Notes: a model not told the origin generated them from the sequence alone. 64,000 nt of DNA from Streptomyces brasiliensis (GCF_014647875.1 NZ_BMQA01000001.1:248001-312000), one strand, 5' to 3'. Shown: positions 1 to 8,342, counted from the stretch's first letter. Translations and numbers: made by a program.

Positions 1-1808
1 CGACGATCGGCCGGCCGTTCGGCCGGTACAGCTCGGCACGCACGATCCTGCCCACCGGTGCGCTCACCGGGCCCTCTCCGTCGGCCCCGGCCGGTGCGTG
101 CACAGTGCCGTTCTCCACCCACAACTGGGCGGCGGGCCGACCGAGTTGGCGGGCGGCCGACTCCAGCAGACCTTGGCAGGCCTGTTCTGCCGCCCGCTTG
201 ACCGCGTTGCCCGCGACATAGGTGACCCGACTCGCGAGCGCGCCGAGTGCGTGCGTGGCGAGGTCGGTGTCGGGGCGGGTCACGGAGACGTCCGCGACGG
301 GCAGGCCGAGTTCGGCGGCGGCGATCTGCGCGAGGGTGGTGCGCGCCGGTGCCGATCTCGCCCTCGCCGACGATGACCGTGGCGCGTCCGTCCTCCGTGA
401 GCCGGACGATCGCGGAGCTGCCGTCATAGTCGCCGAAGCTGCGCCGGCCCGAGACATGGACGCTCACGCCCATCGCCAGGCCCCGGTTGGGCTTGCGCGC
501 GGCGCGCTTCGCCTCCCAGTCGATGGCCTTGGCGGCCTTGCTGATGCACTGCTTCAGCTCGCAGCTGCTGATCCGGTGGTTGTGCGGGGAGACACTGCCG
601 GACTCGACGGCGTTGAGCAGGAACAGGTCCGGTACGTCGATGCCGAGCTTCTCGGCGGCCAGGTCCCAGGCCTGTCCGACCGCCCAGTCCGCCGACGGGT
701 TACCGAAGCCGCGCAAGGCGCCCGTGGGTTCGAGGTTGGTGTACACGAGTCGCGAACGGGCACGTACGGCCCGGTAGTTGAACAGGGCGTCGTGCCGGAC
801 GGTCGCCGCACCGAGGACGGCCTGCGCCTTGCCGGTGTAGGCGCCGTTGTCGGCGATCACCTCGATGTCCTTTGCGGTGACCAGGCCGTCCTTGGTGAAG
901 CCAAGCCGGACGGTGTAGCGCATCGGGATGCGCGGGCGGCTGGCGAGGAACTCCTCCTCGCGGGTGTTCACGAGCTGCACCGGCCGACCGGCCCTGCGGG
1001 CGAGCAGCGCGCAGATGACGGAGGTGTTGTCGTCGCCGGACTTGCCGCCGAAGCCGCCGCCGATCTCGGTCTGTACGACCCGTACGGCGCGCAGCGGCAG
1101 CCCGAGCGCGGTGGCGTACCGCTGGCGGGCCAGGAACGGGGTCTGGGTGTTGACCCACAGGCTGACCCGGTCCTGGGACCACTCGGCCGTGCAGCCGATG
1201 GTCTCGAGGGAGCCGTGCCACTGCCGGGTGGTCTGCCAGGTGCCCTCCACGATCACGTCGCTGCGGTCGAACCAGGCGTCCGCGCCGCCGCGGTCGAAGC
1301 CGAACTCATGGGCGACGTTGCCGGGAGCGTCGCCGTGGACCAGGGGCGCGCCCTCGGCGAGCGCCTCGTCCAGAGAGAGGACGGCGGGCAGCACCTCGTA
1401 CTCGACGCGGATGAGGCCTGCGGCCAGGCGGGCGGTCTCGGGGTCGCGGGCGGCGACCGCGGCGACCTCGTCACCGACGTACCGGACGCGGTCGACGGCG
1501 AGGGGGTAGAGGTCGGGGCGGAAGGCGCCCCACTTCACTCCGGCGGTGTCGGCGCCGGTGACGACGGCGTGCACGCCGGGCAGCCGCTCCGCACGTGAGG
1601 TGTCGACGTTCAGGATGCGGGCCGAGGCGTACGGGGAGCGGACTACGGCGCCGTGCAGCATGCGGGGCGCCCAGTTGTCGCCGGCGTACACCGCGCGTCC
1701 GGTGACCTTCTCGACGGCGTCGATGCGCTCTACGGGACTGCCGATGACGGGCGGCAGCACGGTCCGGTCCAAGTCGGTCGCGGTGACGGGGAGTTCGGCG
1801 GTGGACAT
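1..1808 (-). CDS. Xanthine dehydrogenase-family molybdopterin-binding subunit (partial)
   Basis: This is the catalytic large subunit of a molybdenum hydroxylase; such enzymes insert water-derived oxygen into aromatic or N-heterocyclic rings. It reads from an ATG at 1808 to the window edge, about 602 residues, so the C-terminal part is missing. An aldehyde-oxidase/xanthine-dehydrogenase a/b hammerhead domain occupies the first ~130 residues (DAVEKVTGRAVYAGD). A molybdopterin-contacting motif GGGFGGKSGDDN and the segment ALRGFGNP follow. A strong GGGAGG ribosome site precedes the ATG, which overlaps the stop of the 2Fe-2S subunit by one base (TGATG), implying translational coupling. The FAD subunit is not in the window; it may lie beyond the edge or be absent. 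The family is certain. The substrate is unknown, but neighbouring decarboxylases suggest an aromatic or heteroaromatic acid. Confidence 0.88.
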   Translation of the reverse strand, partial: MSTAELPVTATDLDRTVLPPVIGSPVERIDAVEKVTGRAVYAGDNWAPRMLHGAVVRSPYASARILNVDTSRAERLPGVHAVVTGADTAGVKWGAFRPDLYPLAVDRVRYVGDEVAAVAARDPETARLAAGLIRVEYEVLPAVLSLDEALAEGAPLVHGDAPGNVAHEFGFDRGGADAWFDRSDVIVEGTWQTTRQWHGSLETIGCTAEWSQDRVSLWVNTQTPFLARQRYATALGLPLRAVRVVQTEIGGGFGGKSGDDNTSVICALLARRAGRPVQLVNTREEEFLASRPRIPMRYTVRLGFTKDGLVTAKDIEVIADNGAYTGKAQAVLGAATVRHDALFNYRAVRARSRLVYTNLEPTGALRGFGNPSADWAVGQAWDLAAEKLGIDVPDLFLLNAVESGSVSPHNHRISSCELKQCISKAAKAIDWEAKRAARKPNRGLAMGVSVHVSGRRSFGDYDGSSAIVRLTEDGRATVIVGEGEIGTGAHHPRADRRRRTRPARRGRLRDPPRHRPRHARTRRARESGHLCRGQRGQAGGRTGLPRSAGVGRPPTRSARRPVVGGERHCARTGRGRRRGPGERTGGQDRACRAVPAERPADR

Positions 1809-2305
1809 CAGCGCGCCTCCCTGGCGACGCGGGCCGCCCGCTCCAGCTCGACGGCCTCGCGGGCCGAGTCGAGGATCTTCACGTAGCCGGTGCAGCGGCA
1901 GTAGTTGCCGTCGACCGTCTCCCGCAGGCGTTCCTCGCCGGGGTCGGGGTCCTCGTCGAGCAGGGCGCGCAGGGCCATCACATGGCCGGGGGTGCAGAAG
2001 CCGCACTGGAGTCCCGAGCACTTGACGAAGGCGTTCTGCACGGGGTCGAGGCCGTCGGGTCCGCCGAGTCCCTCGACGGTGCGGACATCGCGTCCTTCGA
2101 CGAGGCCGGCCATCTGGACACAGGAGGGCACGGCCTCGCCGTCGACGACGACCGTGCAGGCTCCGCAGTAGCCGATCGCACAGCCCGACTTGGTACCGGT
2201 CAGGCCGAGGTCGCCCCGCAGGACGTCGAGCAGGGGCACGGTCGGGTCCTGGACGTGGATCTCCACGTCCTCCTGGTTGAGACGGAATCGCAGGGGTAGG
2301 GACAT
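1808..2305 (-). CDS. (2Fe-2S)-binding subunit of molybdenum hydroxylase
   Basis: Small electron-transfer subunit of the molybdenum hydroxylase, about 165 residues. The N-terminal plant-type ferredoxin domain shows the cysteine set in SGCAIGYCGACTV and a further Cys in VPSCVQ. The C-terminal all-alpha domain shows CGFCTPGHVM and NYCRCTGY, the second 2Fe-2S cluster typical of the CoxS/NdhS/XdhA-small family. I chose the ATG at 2305 (MSLPLRFRLN) because GGAAGG lies just upstream and the length then matches the family. An upstream ATG at 2374, overlapping the GntR stop as ATGA, would add 23 residues and cannot be excluded. It is co-transcribed between the GntR regulator and the Mo-subunit. Confidence 0.9.
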   Translation of the reverse strand: MSLPLRFRLNQEDVEIHVQDPTVPLLDVLRGDLGLTGTKSGCAIGYCGACTVVVDGEAVPSCVQMAGLVEGRDVRTVEGLGGPDGLDPVQNAFVKCSGLQCGFCTPGHVMALRALLDEDPDPGEERLRETVDGNYCRCTGYVKILDSAREAVELERAARVAREAR

Positions 2306-2370
2306 GACCTTCCTTGCCTCGGGTTCGCTTGCGTGTGTGTCGTGGGGGCTGAACGGGATCAAGGGGTCGG

Positions 2371-3081
2371 TCATGGTTCTTCTCCGGTCCATCCCGAGCG
2401 TTCGATCGCCGTGTGACCGGCGCGGACCAGTGACTGGGTGAGCGCGGAGGCGAGTTCGGCGTCCCGGTCCTCGTACGCCTGCAGGAGGCGGGCGTGGTCG
2501 CGCACGGACGGTTCGAGCCGGCCGGGCTGGGCGAGGCTGAGGTGGCGCAATTGCAGGGCGCGCAGTCCCAGCGAGTCGAGCACGCGGCGCAGGGTGGCGT
2601 CGCGGGCGATGTCCGCCTCGGTGTTGCGGAACTGCACGTTGATCCAGAAGTAGCGGTCCACGTCGTCGTCCGCGGCCGCGGCCTCCAGGGCGCGCTGGTG
2701 ACCGCGCAGGGTCTCCAGGTCGGCCTCGCCGGCCTTCTGGACGACGGCCCGGCTGACCAGGGCGTACAGCTCGGCCCGCAGGTTGTACAGCTCCCTGACC
2801 TCGCGCAGCAGCAGCCGGGCCACGCGGGGCCTGCGGCGGGCGGTGATCTCGACGAACCCTTCCCGCTCCAGGACGAGCAGGGCCTCGCGCACCGGGGTGC
2901 GGCTGCTGCTGAACGACCGTGCCAGGTCGACGGAGCTGAGGTCGTCACCCGGCGAGAGGCGGCCCTCGATGATCTCGGTCGCGACGGCGAGGGCGATCTC
3001 GTCGGCGATGCTCGGCACGGCGGCGCCGCGGCCGAAGGTGCGGCTGAGTTCGAGCTGCCGGGCCGCCTCACCCACCGGCAT
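2371..3081 (-). CDS. GntR-family (FCD-type) transcriptional regulator
   Basis: DNA-binding regulator of 236 residues. A winged helix-turn-helix lies at about residues 25-95 (IADEIALAVATEIIEGRLSPG, then SSSRTPVREALLVLEREGFVEI, the classic GntR recognition region). An all-helical FCD-like effector domain follows (LYNLRAELYALVSRAVV; NVQFRNTEADIARD). It is encoded 36 bases downstream of the UbiD-like decarboxylase and overlaps the start region of the 2Fe-2S subunit, so it is embedded in the operon it presumably controls. The two TGTCGACA palindromes upstream of this operon (5109-5220) are its most likely operators; that pairing is inference. It differs clearly from the second GntR protein at 30646-31434. 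Confidence 0.85.
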   Translation of the reverse strand: MPVGEAARQLELSRTFGRGAAVPSIADEIALAVATEIIEGRLSPGDDLSSVDLARSFSSSRTPVREALLVLEREGFVEITARRRPRVARLLLREVRELYNLRAELYALVSRAVVQKAGEADLETLRGHQRALEAAAADDDVDRYFWINVQFRNTEADIARDATLRRVLDSLGLRALQLRHLSLAQPGRLEPSVRDHARLLQAYEDRDAELASALTQSLVRAGHTAIERSGWTGEEP

Positions 3082-3117
3082 CCGGACAGGCGGTGTGGGG
3101 GGGTGCCGTGTCCGCCG

Positions 3118-4575
3118 TCACCATGCGCCGCCCAGGACGTCGGGCCAGCGCCGGGTGACGTGGTCGAGGAGTTCACGGCTGGCCTCGGCGACCTTCGGGA
3201 AGGTCTCGAGCCGGGTCCAGGGCCGGCAGGCGTCGATGACGGCGCGGGTGTTGAAGGGCGGAGCGCCCTGTTCGCGCAGCGGGTCGACGCGGCTGCCCCA
3301 GGTCTGCCGCATGGTCTCGATGTCGTCGGCCGGGTCGGTGCGGGTGCACATCGCCCAGACGACGTCATTGAGGCTGCGCGGGTCGACATCGGGGTCCACG
3401 ACGACCACGAACTTGTTCATGTACGCGGCCGACGGCAGCTGGGCGGCGAGATATCCGGCCTGCCGGGCGTGACCGGCGTACTGCTGCCTGATCGCGACAG
3501 CGAGCAACTGGCGTCCGCCGCCCGCCTCGTGGGCCCAGACGCCCTCGACGCCGGGCAGGCCCGTGCGGACCAGGGCGTCCTGGATCATCGCGGACTTCAT
3601 GACGCTGCGCATGTACGAGTAGTCGTGCGGCGGTTTGCCGGGCGGCGCGCCGAGCTGGATCGGGTCGTCGCGATGGTAGACGCGCCGCACGTCGAGGGTG
3701 AGGACGGGTTCGGTGCCGCCGCTGTAGTAGCCGGTCCACTCGCCGAACGGGCCCTCCTGCTCCCGCCGGTCCGGGTAGAGCCAGCCCTCTACGGCGAGTT
3801 CGGACGTGGCCGGGACCGGCAGTCCGGTCAGCTCGCCGCGTACGACGTCGACGGGGCGGCCGAGCACCACGCCCGCGTACTCCAACTCGGAGATTCCGCC
3901 GGGCACTTCGGTCCCGGCGACGACGAGGAGAAGTGGGTCGTGGCCGAGGGAGACGGTCACCGGGGCGCGGCCCTCGCGGGCGAACCAGGCGCGCACATGG
4001 GCGGCGCCGTGCTTGCCGGCCTCCATGTTGATGCTGGCGGCACGCCCGTCGTTCTGCACCTGCATCCGGTAGGCGCCCGCATTGAGGACGCCGGTGTCGG
4101 GGTCGGTGGTGAAGACGGCGCAGCCGGTGCCGATGTACCGGCCGCCGTCACCCTCGTGCCACTTCGGCACGGGGAAGTCGAGGAGGTTCACGTCGTCGTC
4201 GCGCACGACGTTCTCGAACACCGGCCCGGTCTCCACCTCGCGCACCGGGTAGCGGGAGGCGTTCTCCGCCCACTCCCCCGGTTTGCTGCGCAGGGTCTCG
4301 ACGAGGGCGCGGTCGTCGAGGCCGGTGCCGAGGCGCAGGGTCATGCCCAGGCGGCGGGCGTTGCCCATGGACGCGGTCAGGACGCGCTGTCCGGGCCGGT
4401 GGCCGACGACGTCGTCGAAGAGCAGCGCGGGCGGTGAGGGGCGCTTGTAGTTGACCTCTGAGGCGGCCCCTATCTCCTTGTCCCAGTGGGCGCCGGAGAT
4501 CCTTCTGACCTCGCCGAGTCTGTCGGCCAGATCCAGCCAGCCGCGCAGGTCGTCGATGTCGTCGAGCGACGTCAT
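3118..4575 (-). CDS. UbiD-family prenylated-FMN-dependent (de)carboxylase
   Basis: Non-oxidative decarboxylase of the UbiD family, 485 residues, the normal length. UbiD enzymes use prenylated FMN and Mn/K to remove carboxylate from aromatic or alpha,beta-unsaturated acids. Family features include the SINMEAGKHGAAH region, GTEVPGGISELEYAG, and the glutamate-rich active-site segment EGPFGEWTGYYSGG, followed by PPHDYSYMRSVMKS. The ATG at 4575 is chosen because a near-perfect GGGAGGTGAG ribosome site sits 5-7 bases upstream; the upstream in-frame ATG at 4638 lacks one and gives an unconserved extension. The start lies 1 base after the stop of the SBP fragment. No UbiX (prenyl-FMN synthase) is in the window, so the cofactor must come from elsewhere. 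Substrate unknown. Confidence 0.88.
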   Translation of the reverse strand: MTSLDDIDDLRGWLDLADRLGEVRRISGAHWDKEIGAASEVNYKRPSPPALLFDDVVGHRPGQRVLTASMGNARRLGMTLRLGTGLDDRALVETLRSKPGEWAENASRYPVREVETGPVFENVVRDDDVNLLDFPVPKWHEGDGGRYIGTGCAVFTTDPDTGVLNAGAYRMQVQNDGRAASINMEAGKHGAAHVRAWFAREGRAPVTVSLGHDPLLLVVAGTEVPGGISELEYAGVVLGRPVDVVRGELTGLPVPATSELAVEGWLYPDRREQEGPFGEWTGYYSGGTEPVLTLDVRRVYHRDDPIQLGAPPGKPPHDYSYMRSVMKSAMIQDALVRTGLPGVEGVWAHEAGGGRQLLAVAIRQQYAGHARQAGYLAAQLPSAAYMNKFVVVVDPDVDPRSLNDVVWAMCTRTDPADDIETMRQTWGSRVDPLREQGAPPFNTRAVIDACRPWTRLETFPKVAEASRELLDHVTRRWPDVLGGAW

Positions 4576-4576
4576 G

Positions 4577-5068
4577 TCACTCACCTCCCGTCCGGTAGAG
4601 CGAGTCGATGAAGCCGGACTTCTGCAGCCGGTCCACATAGGAGTTGTCGATGAAGGCGCCGGTGTCCTTCGGCATCGTCCCGATGCCCTTGGCGACGGTG
4701 GCGGCGAACGCGTCGTGGACCAGGGCGGGGTCGACGCGGGGTGTCTTCGCCCACATCGGGTCGAAGAAGTCGTACGAGTACTCGGCGAGGGCAGGGCTGC
4801 TGACGCCGCTGTGCTTCATGATGCTCTGGAGGGCGGCGGCCTTGTCGTTGTGGAGCAGGGCGAGGCATTCGGCCTCTGACTTCACGAACGCGGTCACGGC
4901 CTTGCGGTTGACGTCGAGGTAGTCGGACTTGACGGTGTAGGCGTTCGCAGCGGCGGGCAGCCCCGTGAAGTCCATGACCTCGCAGGCGAGCGAGAACGAG
5001 CCGGAACGGCGTGACCAGTGGCCGAGCCTGAGGTCTTCGACGACCAGTTTTCGTCGTGAGGGGTGCAC
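4577..5068 (-). pseudogene. Internally deleted ABC substrate-binding protein (NMT1/SsuA-like C-terminal half)
   Basis: Only the C-terminal part of a nitrate/taurine/NMT1-type solute-binding protein is recognisable, from about residue 33 (MDFTGLPAAANAYTVKSDYL through DNSYVDRLQKSGFIDSLYR). Family members have about 320-340 residues; this frame has 163. It begins at a GTG at 5068 with a very strong GAGGAGGT ribosome site. The first ~30 residues are Arg/Ser-rich and look neither like a signal peptide nor like the family. The simplest reading is an in-frame internal deletion that kept the promoter, ribosome site and C-terminus. Translation may still matter for coupling to the decarboxylase, whose ATG is 1 base past this stop. 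No matching permease or ATPase is adjacent. Confidence 0.6.
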
Positions 5069-5108
5069 GGATACCTCCTCCGGAACGGGGAACGATCAGC
5101 ACCGCCGA

Positions 5109-5220
5109 CACAAAGTGTCGACATTCGGATTCAAGCAGCGCCCCGTGGTCATGTCCAGATGATTACTTCCATGGGTCCGTCAAGTTCCATCACTCCCCCG
5201 CTTCACAAAGTGTCGACACT
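5109..5220. promoter_or_regulatory. Pair of TGTCGACA palindromic operator candidates
   Basis: The 15-base string CACAAAGTGTCGACA occurs twice in the same orientation, at 5109-5123 and 5204-5218, starts 95 bases apart. The second copy extends to a perfect 12-base palindrome AGTGTCGACACT (5209-5220); the first has one mismatch at its end. They lie upstream of the minus-strand decarboxylase/hydroxylase operon, whose first start codon is at 5068. Paired palindromes roughly nine helical turns apart fit a looping or cooperative repressor, and the GntR protein encoded inside that operon is the obvious candidate. Function is inferred from position and symmetry only. Confidence 0.55.
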
Positions 5221-5270
5221 CACGGAGAGCGAACGAGAGCGCGAGGTGACCGATTAACGCCGTGGAGCCT

Positions 5271-5290
5271 TGGTATAATGGTATGACATT
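5271..5290 (+). promoter_or_regulatory. Regulon operator site 1, overlapping a TATAAT -10 box
   Basis: The sequence TGGTATAATGGTATGACATT has two TGGTAT half-sites spaced 8 bases apart, the same spacing as in six other promoters of this window. The -10 hexamer TATAAT (5274-5279) lies inside it, 38 bases ahead of the ferredoxin reductase start. A bound protein would therefore block RNA polymerase directly. The proposed ligand is the FadR-type GntR regulator at 30646-31434. Confidence 0.55.
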
Positions 5291-5316
5291 AATGAAGGGT
5301 CGAGAGGGGTCACGCA

Positions 5317-6588
5317 ATGACGGGCGGAACGCTCATCGTCGGCGCCAGCCAGGCCGGACTCCAACTGGCTGTCTCCCTACGACAGTTGGGGGACACCGAA
5401 CCGATCACGCTGGTGGGCGAGGAGCAGTTCCCGCCGTATCAGCGGCCGCCCTTGTCCAAGGAGTTCCTCGCCGGGAAGGCCGATCTCGAGTCGCTGGCCT
5501 TCCGCGCCCCCTCCTACTACGCCGACAACGGCATCGACCTCGTCAGCGGTGAGCGCGTCACCGACGTCGCCCTCTCCCCCGGCGGCCGCCCCGGCGCCGG
5601 GGTCGCGACGACCGCCGGCGGGCGCGCCCTCGCCTTCGACCGGCTGGCGCTGACCGTCGGCGCCGGCCCCCGGCGACTGTCCGCCCCGGGCGCGGACCTC
5701 GACGGCATCTGCTATCTCCGCGACCGCGAGGACGCGCTGGACCTGCGAGTGCGGCTGGACGCCGCCTCCAAGGTCGTGGTGGTGGGCGGTGGATTCATCG
5801 GCCTCGAGGCGGCGGCGGTGGCCCGCTCGCTCGGCAAGGACGTCACCGTCATGGAGGCGGCGCAGCGGCTCCTGTCCCGGGCGGTCGCCCCGGTCGTCTC
5901 GGAGTTCTACCGGCAGGCCCATCGCCGCCGGGGCACGACGGTCCAGCTGTCGGCCGCCGTCACGGGATTCGACGGCGCCGACGGGAAGGTCACCGCGGTG
6001 CGCCTGGCCGACGGCTCCGCGCTGCCGGCCGACCTGGTGCTCGTCGGGGTCGGCGTGGTCCCGCGCACCGAACTGGCCGAACGGATGGGGCTGGTGTGCG
6101 ACGGGGGCATCGTCGTCGACGAGCGGGCCCGCACGAGCAATCCGCACGTGACCGCCGCCGGGGACTGCACCGTCCAGCCGCATCCGCTGACAGGGGTCGG
6201 CCGGGTGCGTCTCGAGTCCGTGCAGAACGCCGTCGCCCAGGCCACGGCCGCCGCCGCGGCCCTGCTCGGCAGACCCGCCCGGGCGGCGGCGGTGCCCTGG
6301 TTCTGGTCGTTCCAGGGCGACCTGAAGCTGCAGATCGCGGGGCTGTCGACCGGTTACGACGAGCACGTGGTGCGGGGCGAACCGGACAGCGAGCGGTTCT
6401 CCGTCCTGTACTACCGGCAGGGCCGGCTGCTGGCGATCGACGCCGTCAACAGCCCCGCCGACTACATGGCCGTACGCAAGGCCCTCACCGACGGGGCGAC
6501 CGTCCCGGCGGCCACGGCCGGCGACACCTCCGTGCCCCTCAAGACCCTGCTGGCCGCCCCCCGCCGGGACGCGGTGCCCTCCAGCTGA
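5317..6588 (+). CDS. FAD-dependent ferredoxin reductase (Rieske oxygenase electron donor)
   Basis: Pyridine-nucleotide-disulfide-type reductase, 423 residues, of the putidaredoxin/rubredoxin reductase family. It passes electrons from NAD(P)H to a 2Fe-2S ferredoxin. Visible motifs are an N-terminal FAD fold (LIVGASQAGLQLA), the conserved YQRPPLSKEFL, a second Rossmann motif for NAD (VVVGGGFIGLEAA) and the FAD-binding TAAGDC near residue 285. A C-terminal reductase domain (PWFWSFQGDLKLQIAG) follows. The ATG at 5317 has AGAGGGG upstream. The gene stands alone, about 10 kb from the ferredoxin (16596-16919) and oxygenase (15219-16505) it most likely serves, but its promoter carries the same operator. 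The alternative, a partner for another oxygenase, is less likely in this context. Confidence 0.88.
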   Translation: MTGGTLIVGASQAGLQLAVSLRQLGDTEPITLVGEEQFPPYQRPPLSKEFLAGKADLESLAFRAPSYYADNGIDLVSGERVTDVALSPGGRPGAGVATTAGGRALAFDRLALTVGAGPRRLSAPGADLDGICYLRDREDALDLRVRLDAASKVVVVGGGFIGLEAAAVARSLGKDVTVMEAAQRLLSRAVAPVVSEFYRQAHRRRGTTVQLSAAVTGFDGADGKVTAVRLADGSALPADLVLVGVGVVPRTELAERMGLVCDGGIVVDERARTSNPHVTAAGDCTVQPHPLTGVGRVRLESVQNAVAQATAAAAALLGRPARAAAVPWFWSFQGDLKLQIAGLSTGYDEHVVRGEPDSERFSVLYYRQGRLLAIDAVNSPADYMAVRKALTDGATVPAATAGDTSVPLKTLLAAPRRDAVPSS

Positions 6589-6599
6589 CGGCACGGCGG

Positions 6600-6990
6600 C
6601 CCCGCGAACCGGCAGTCCGCGGGGCCGAGGGCGGCCTGGTCCAGCGTGATCGCGGTGACGTCGGGCAGCATGTCGTGCGCCGCGGAGAAGGCGAGGGTGC
6701 CGCGCAGGTCGTGCGGGGAGCCGGAGGGGTTCGCCGCCACGTGCAGCCGATTGAGGATCATGGGCTGGGTGGGCAGTGTGATCGGTTCGGGGCCGTAGCC
6801 CAGCAGCATCAGCGTGCCGTCGGGCGCGAGACCGCCGAGGGTGACGGCGGCCGCCCCGGTCGACGGGCCGCGTTGAGGATCAGGTCGGCGCCCCCGTCCC
6901 AGGCCTTCAGGGCCTCGGCCGGGTCGGACTCCTGGGTGGCGACGGACAACTCGGCGCCCATCGCCTTCGCCTGGCCTCACCGCGCCGCGA
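6600..6990 (-). pseudogene. Decayed zinc-type alcohol dehydrogenase fragment
   Basis: On the minus strand two frames carry successive pieces of the C-terminal half of a medium-chain alcohol dehydrogenase. One reads GAELSVATQESDPAEALKAW then GGADLILNA. After a frameshift near 6870 the other reads GLAPDGTLMLLGYGPEPITL then PTQPMILNRLHVAANPSGS. The N-terminal catalytic zinc domain is missing. No intact start or ribosome site is present. It is therefore a relic, distinct from the intact dehydrogenase at 10048-11163. Confidence 0.6.
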
Positions 6991-7017
6991 GCGCCCCACG
7001 ACGGCGACGCGGGCGCC

Positions 7018-7308
7018 GGCTGGAACGCCGTGTGGAACGCCGCCCCCCGGCCCGACGGCACCCGGCTCCCGCACGGCCCGGACGTGCACGACATGGAGGA
7101 GATCCTCGTGTACGTCCGGGGGGGCCAGGGCGTGGTGCTCGTCCCGGCCCCGGTGGCGGCCGTCTTCCCGCGGGACGACATCACCTGCGTCCCCGTCGCC
7201 GACGTGCCCCCCGGCCGGGTCGGCCTCACCCGGGACGACGCCCGGCCCTCGCCGCTCGTCGCGGCCTTCGGGACGGCCGCCTGGTCCCTGATGCGGAAGG
7301 GAAGTTGA
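7018..7308 (+). pseudogene. C-terminal remnant of a LysR-type regulator
   Basis: An open plus-strand stretch ends at 7308 and encodes what looks like the last ~95 residues of a LysR effector domain (DMEEILVYVRGGQGVVLVPA, then the SPLVAAFGTAAW tail). The helix-turn-helix part is absent, and the sequence joins abruptly to the dehydrogenase relic on the other strand. Together with that relic it fills the 6589-7342 gap between two intact genes and suggests a past deletion joining two unrelated genes. Confidence 0.5.
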
Positions 7309-7342
7309 GGCCGCCGGCCGTGGAAATGCCGGGCGCGGCCGG

Positions 7343-8335
7343 TCAGATGACGGCCGCTTCGAGGGACTCGGGGGCGAACAGTTCCTCCGGCTGCCACAGC
7401 CGCTCGGACAGCCCCTGTTCGTGGTGGTAACGCAGGAACGTCGTCAGCGGCTCGCGGTTCCCCGCCACGCCGTAGGACCAGTAGTCGCGGCCCAACAGAG
7501 CCCTCGCCTCCTCCAGTTGGGGGGTGAGCCAGGGCAGCATGAAGCGCAGGGCCGAGGTGTCGTACAGGTTCTCGTACGCCAGGTCCCGCGCCGTCAGCAG
7601 GGCCTTGTAGAGAGACTGCGCGACCCAGGGGTGGCGGTCGTACACGTCCCGCCGGATCACCACGACGTGCATGATCGGGAAGATGCCGGTCGCCGCGTAG
7701 TACTCCTTCTCGGCGACGACCACGTCCGGGAAGACGCGGCGCACGCGCGGGTCCCCGGCGACGAACGGGCTCGGCACCCGGGGCGTGCACAGGGCGTCGA
7801 TCTCGCCCTCGGCGAGCATCGCGGCGAGGGTGCGGTCCTCGGGGATCCGTGCGACGCTCAGCGAGTCCGGCAGGTCGACGCCCGCCTTCTCGACGCGCCC
7901 CGGGGTCTCCTGCCCGCCGGTGAAGTAGCTGACGGAGTCGACGGGCACGTCGTGCCGGTCGGCCAGGATGCCGCGCATCCACACACACGCCGTCAGCTGG
8001 AACTCGGGCGTGCCGATGCGCTTGCCGCGCAGGTCCTCGGGCTCGGTGATGCCGGCGTCGGCGTGGCAGTAGAGCGAGCCGTGGCGGAACATGCGCGAGG
8101 TGAAGACCGGCAGGGCGACGAAGGGTGAGGGGTCGGTGCGCAGCGACAGGACGTACGAGGACAGCGACAGCTCCGCCACCTCGAACTCCTGGTGGCGCAT
8201 CATCCGGAAGAACGTCTCCTCGACGGGCAGCCGCAGATAGGTGAGGTCGATGCCGTCGGGGCGGACGGTGTCCTCCGCCAGGGCGCGGGTGCGGTCGTAG
8301 TCGCCGCAGGCGAAGGTGAGGGGGAGTCGGGCCAT
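7343..8335 (-). CDS. 4,5-dihydroxyphthalate decarboxylase-like protein 1
   Basis: 330 residues, the same length as the Pht5-type 4,5-dihydroxyphthalate decarboxylase, a family with a periplasmic-binding-protein-like fold but no signal peptide. Family hallmarks are the opening LTFACGDYDRTRALAEDTVR, EVAELSLSSYVL, the DLRGKRIGTPEFQLTACVW segment and GIFPIMHVVVIRRD. It would remove a carboxyl group from an ortho-dihydroxylated aromatic dicarboxylate inside the cell. It is the last gene of a minus-strand operon (dehydrogenase, aldolase, hydratase, this gene) and starts 7 bases after the hydratase stop. A paralogue lies at 11265-12212. The exact substrate is unproven; related proteins are often just called ABC-type binding proteins. 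Confidence 0.75.
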   Translation of the reverse strand: MARLPLTFACGDYDRTRALAEDTVRPDGIDLTYLRLPVEETFFRMMRHQEFEVAELSLSSYVLSLRTDPSPFVALPVFTSRMFRHGSLYCHADAGITEPEDLRGKRIGTPEFQLTACVWMRGILADRHDVPVDSVSYFTGGQETPGRVEKAGVDLPDSLSVARIPEDRTLAAMLAEGEIDALCTPRVPSPFVAGDPRVRRVFPDVVVAEKEYYAATGIFPIMHVVVIRRDVYDRHPWVAQSLYKALLTARDLAYENLYDTSALRFMLPWLTPQLEEARALLGRDYWSYGVAGNREPLTTFLRYHHEQGLSERLWQPEELFAPESLEAAVI

Positions 8336-8342
8336 GGTGCGG

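Noticed and set aside
3083..3114. CGGACA...TGTCCG inverted repeat ahead of the first GntR gene
   Set aside because: Short arms with a 20-base spacer in GC-rich sequence; too weak to call an operator or terminator, and the gene is co-transcribed from upstream.
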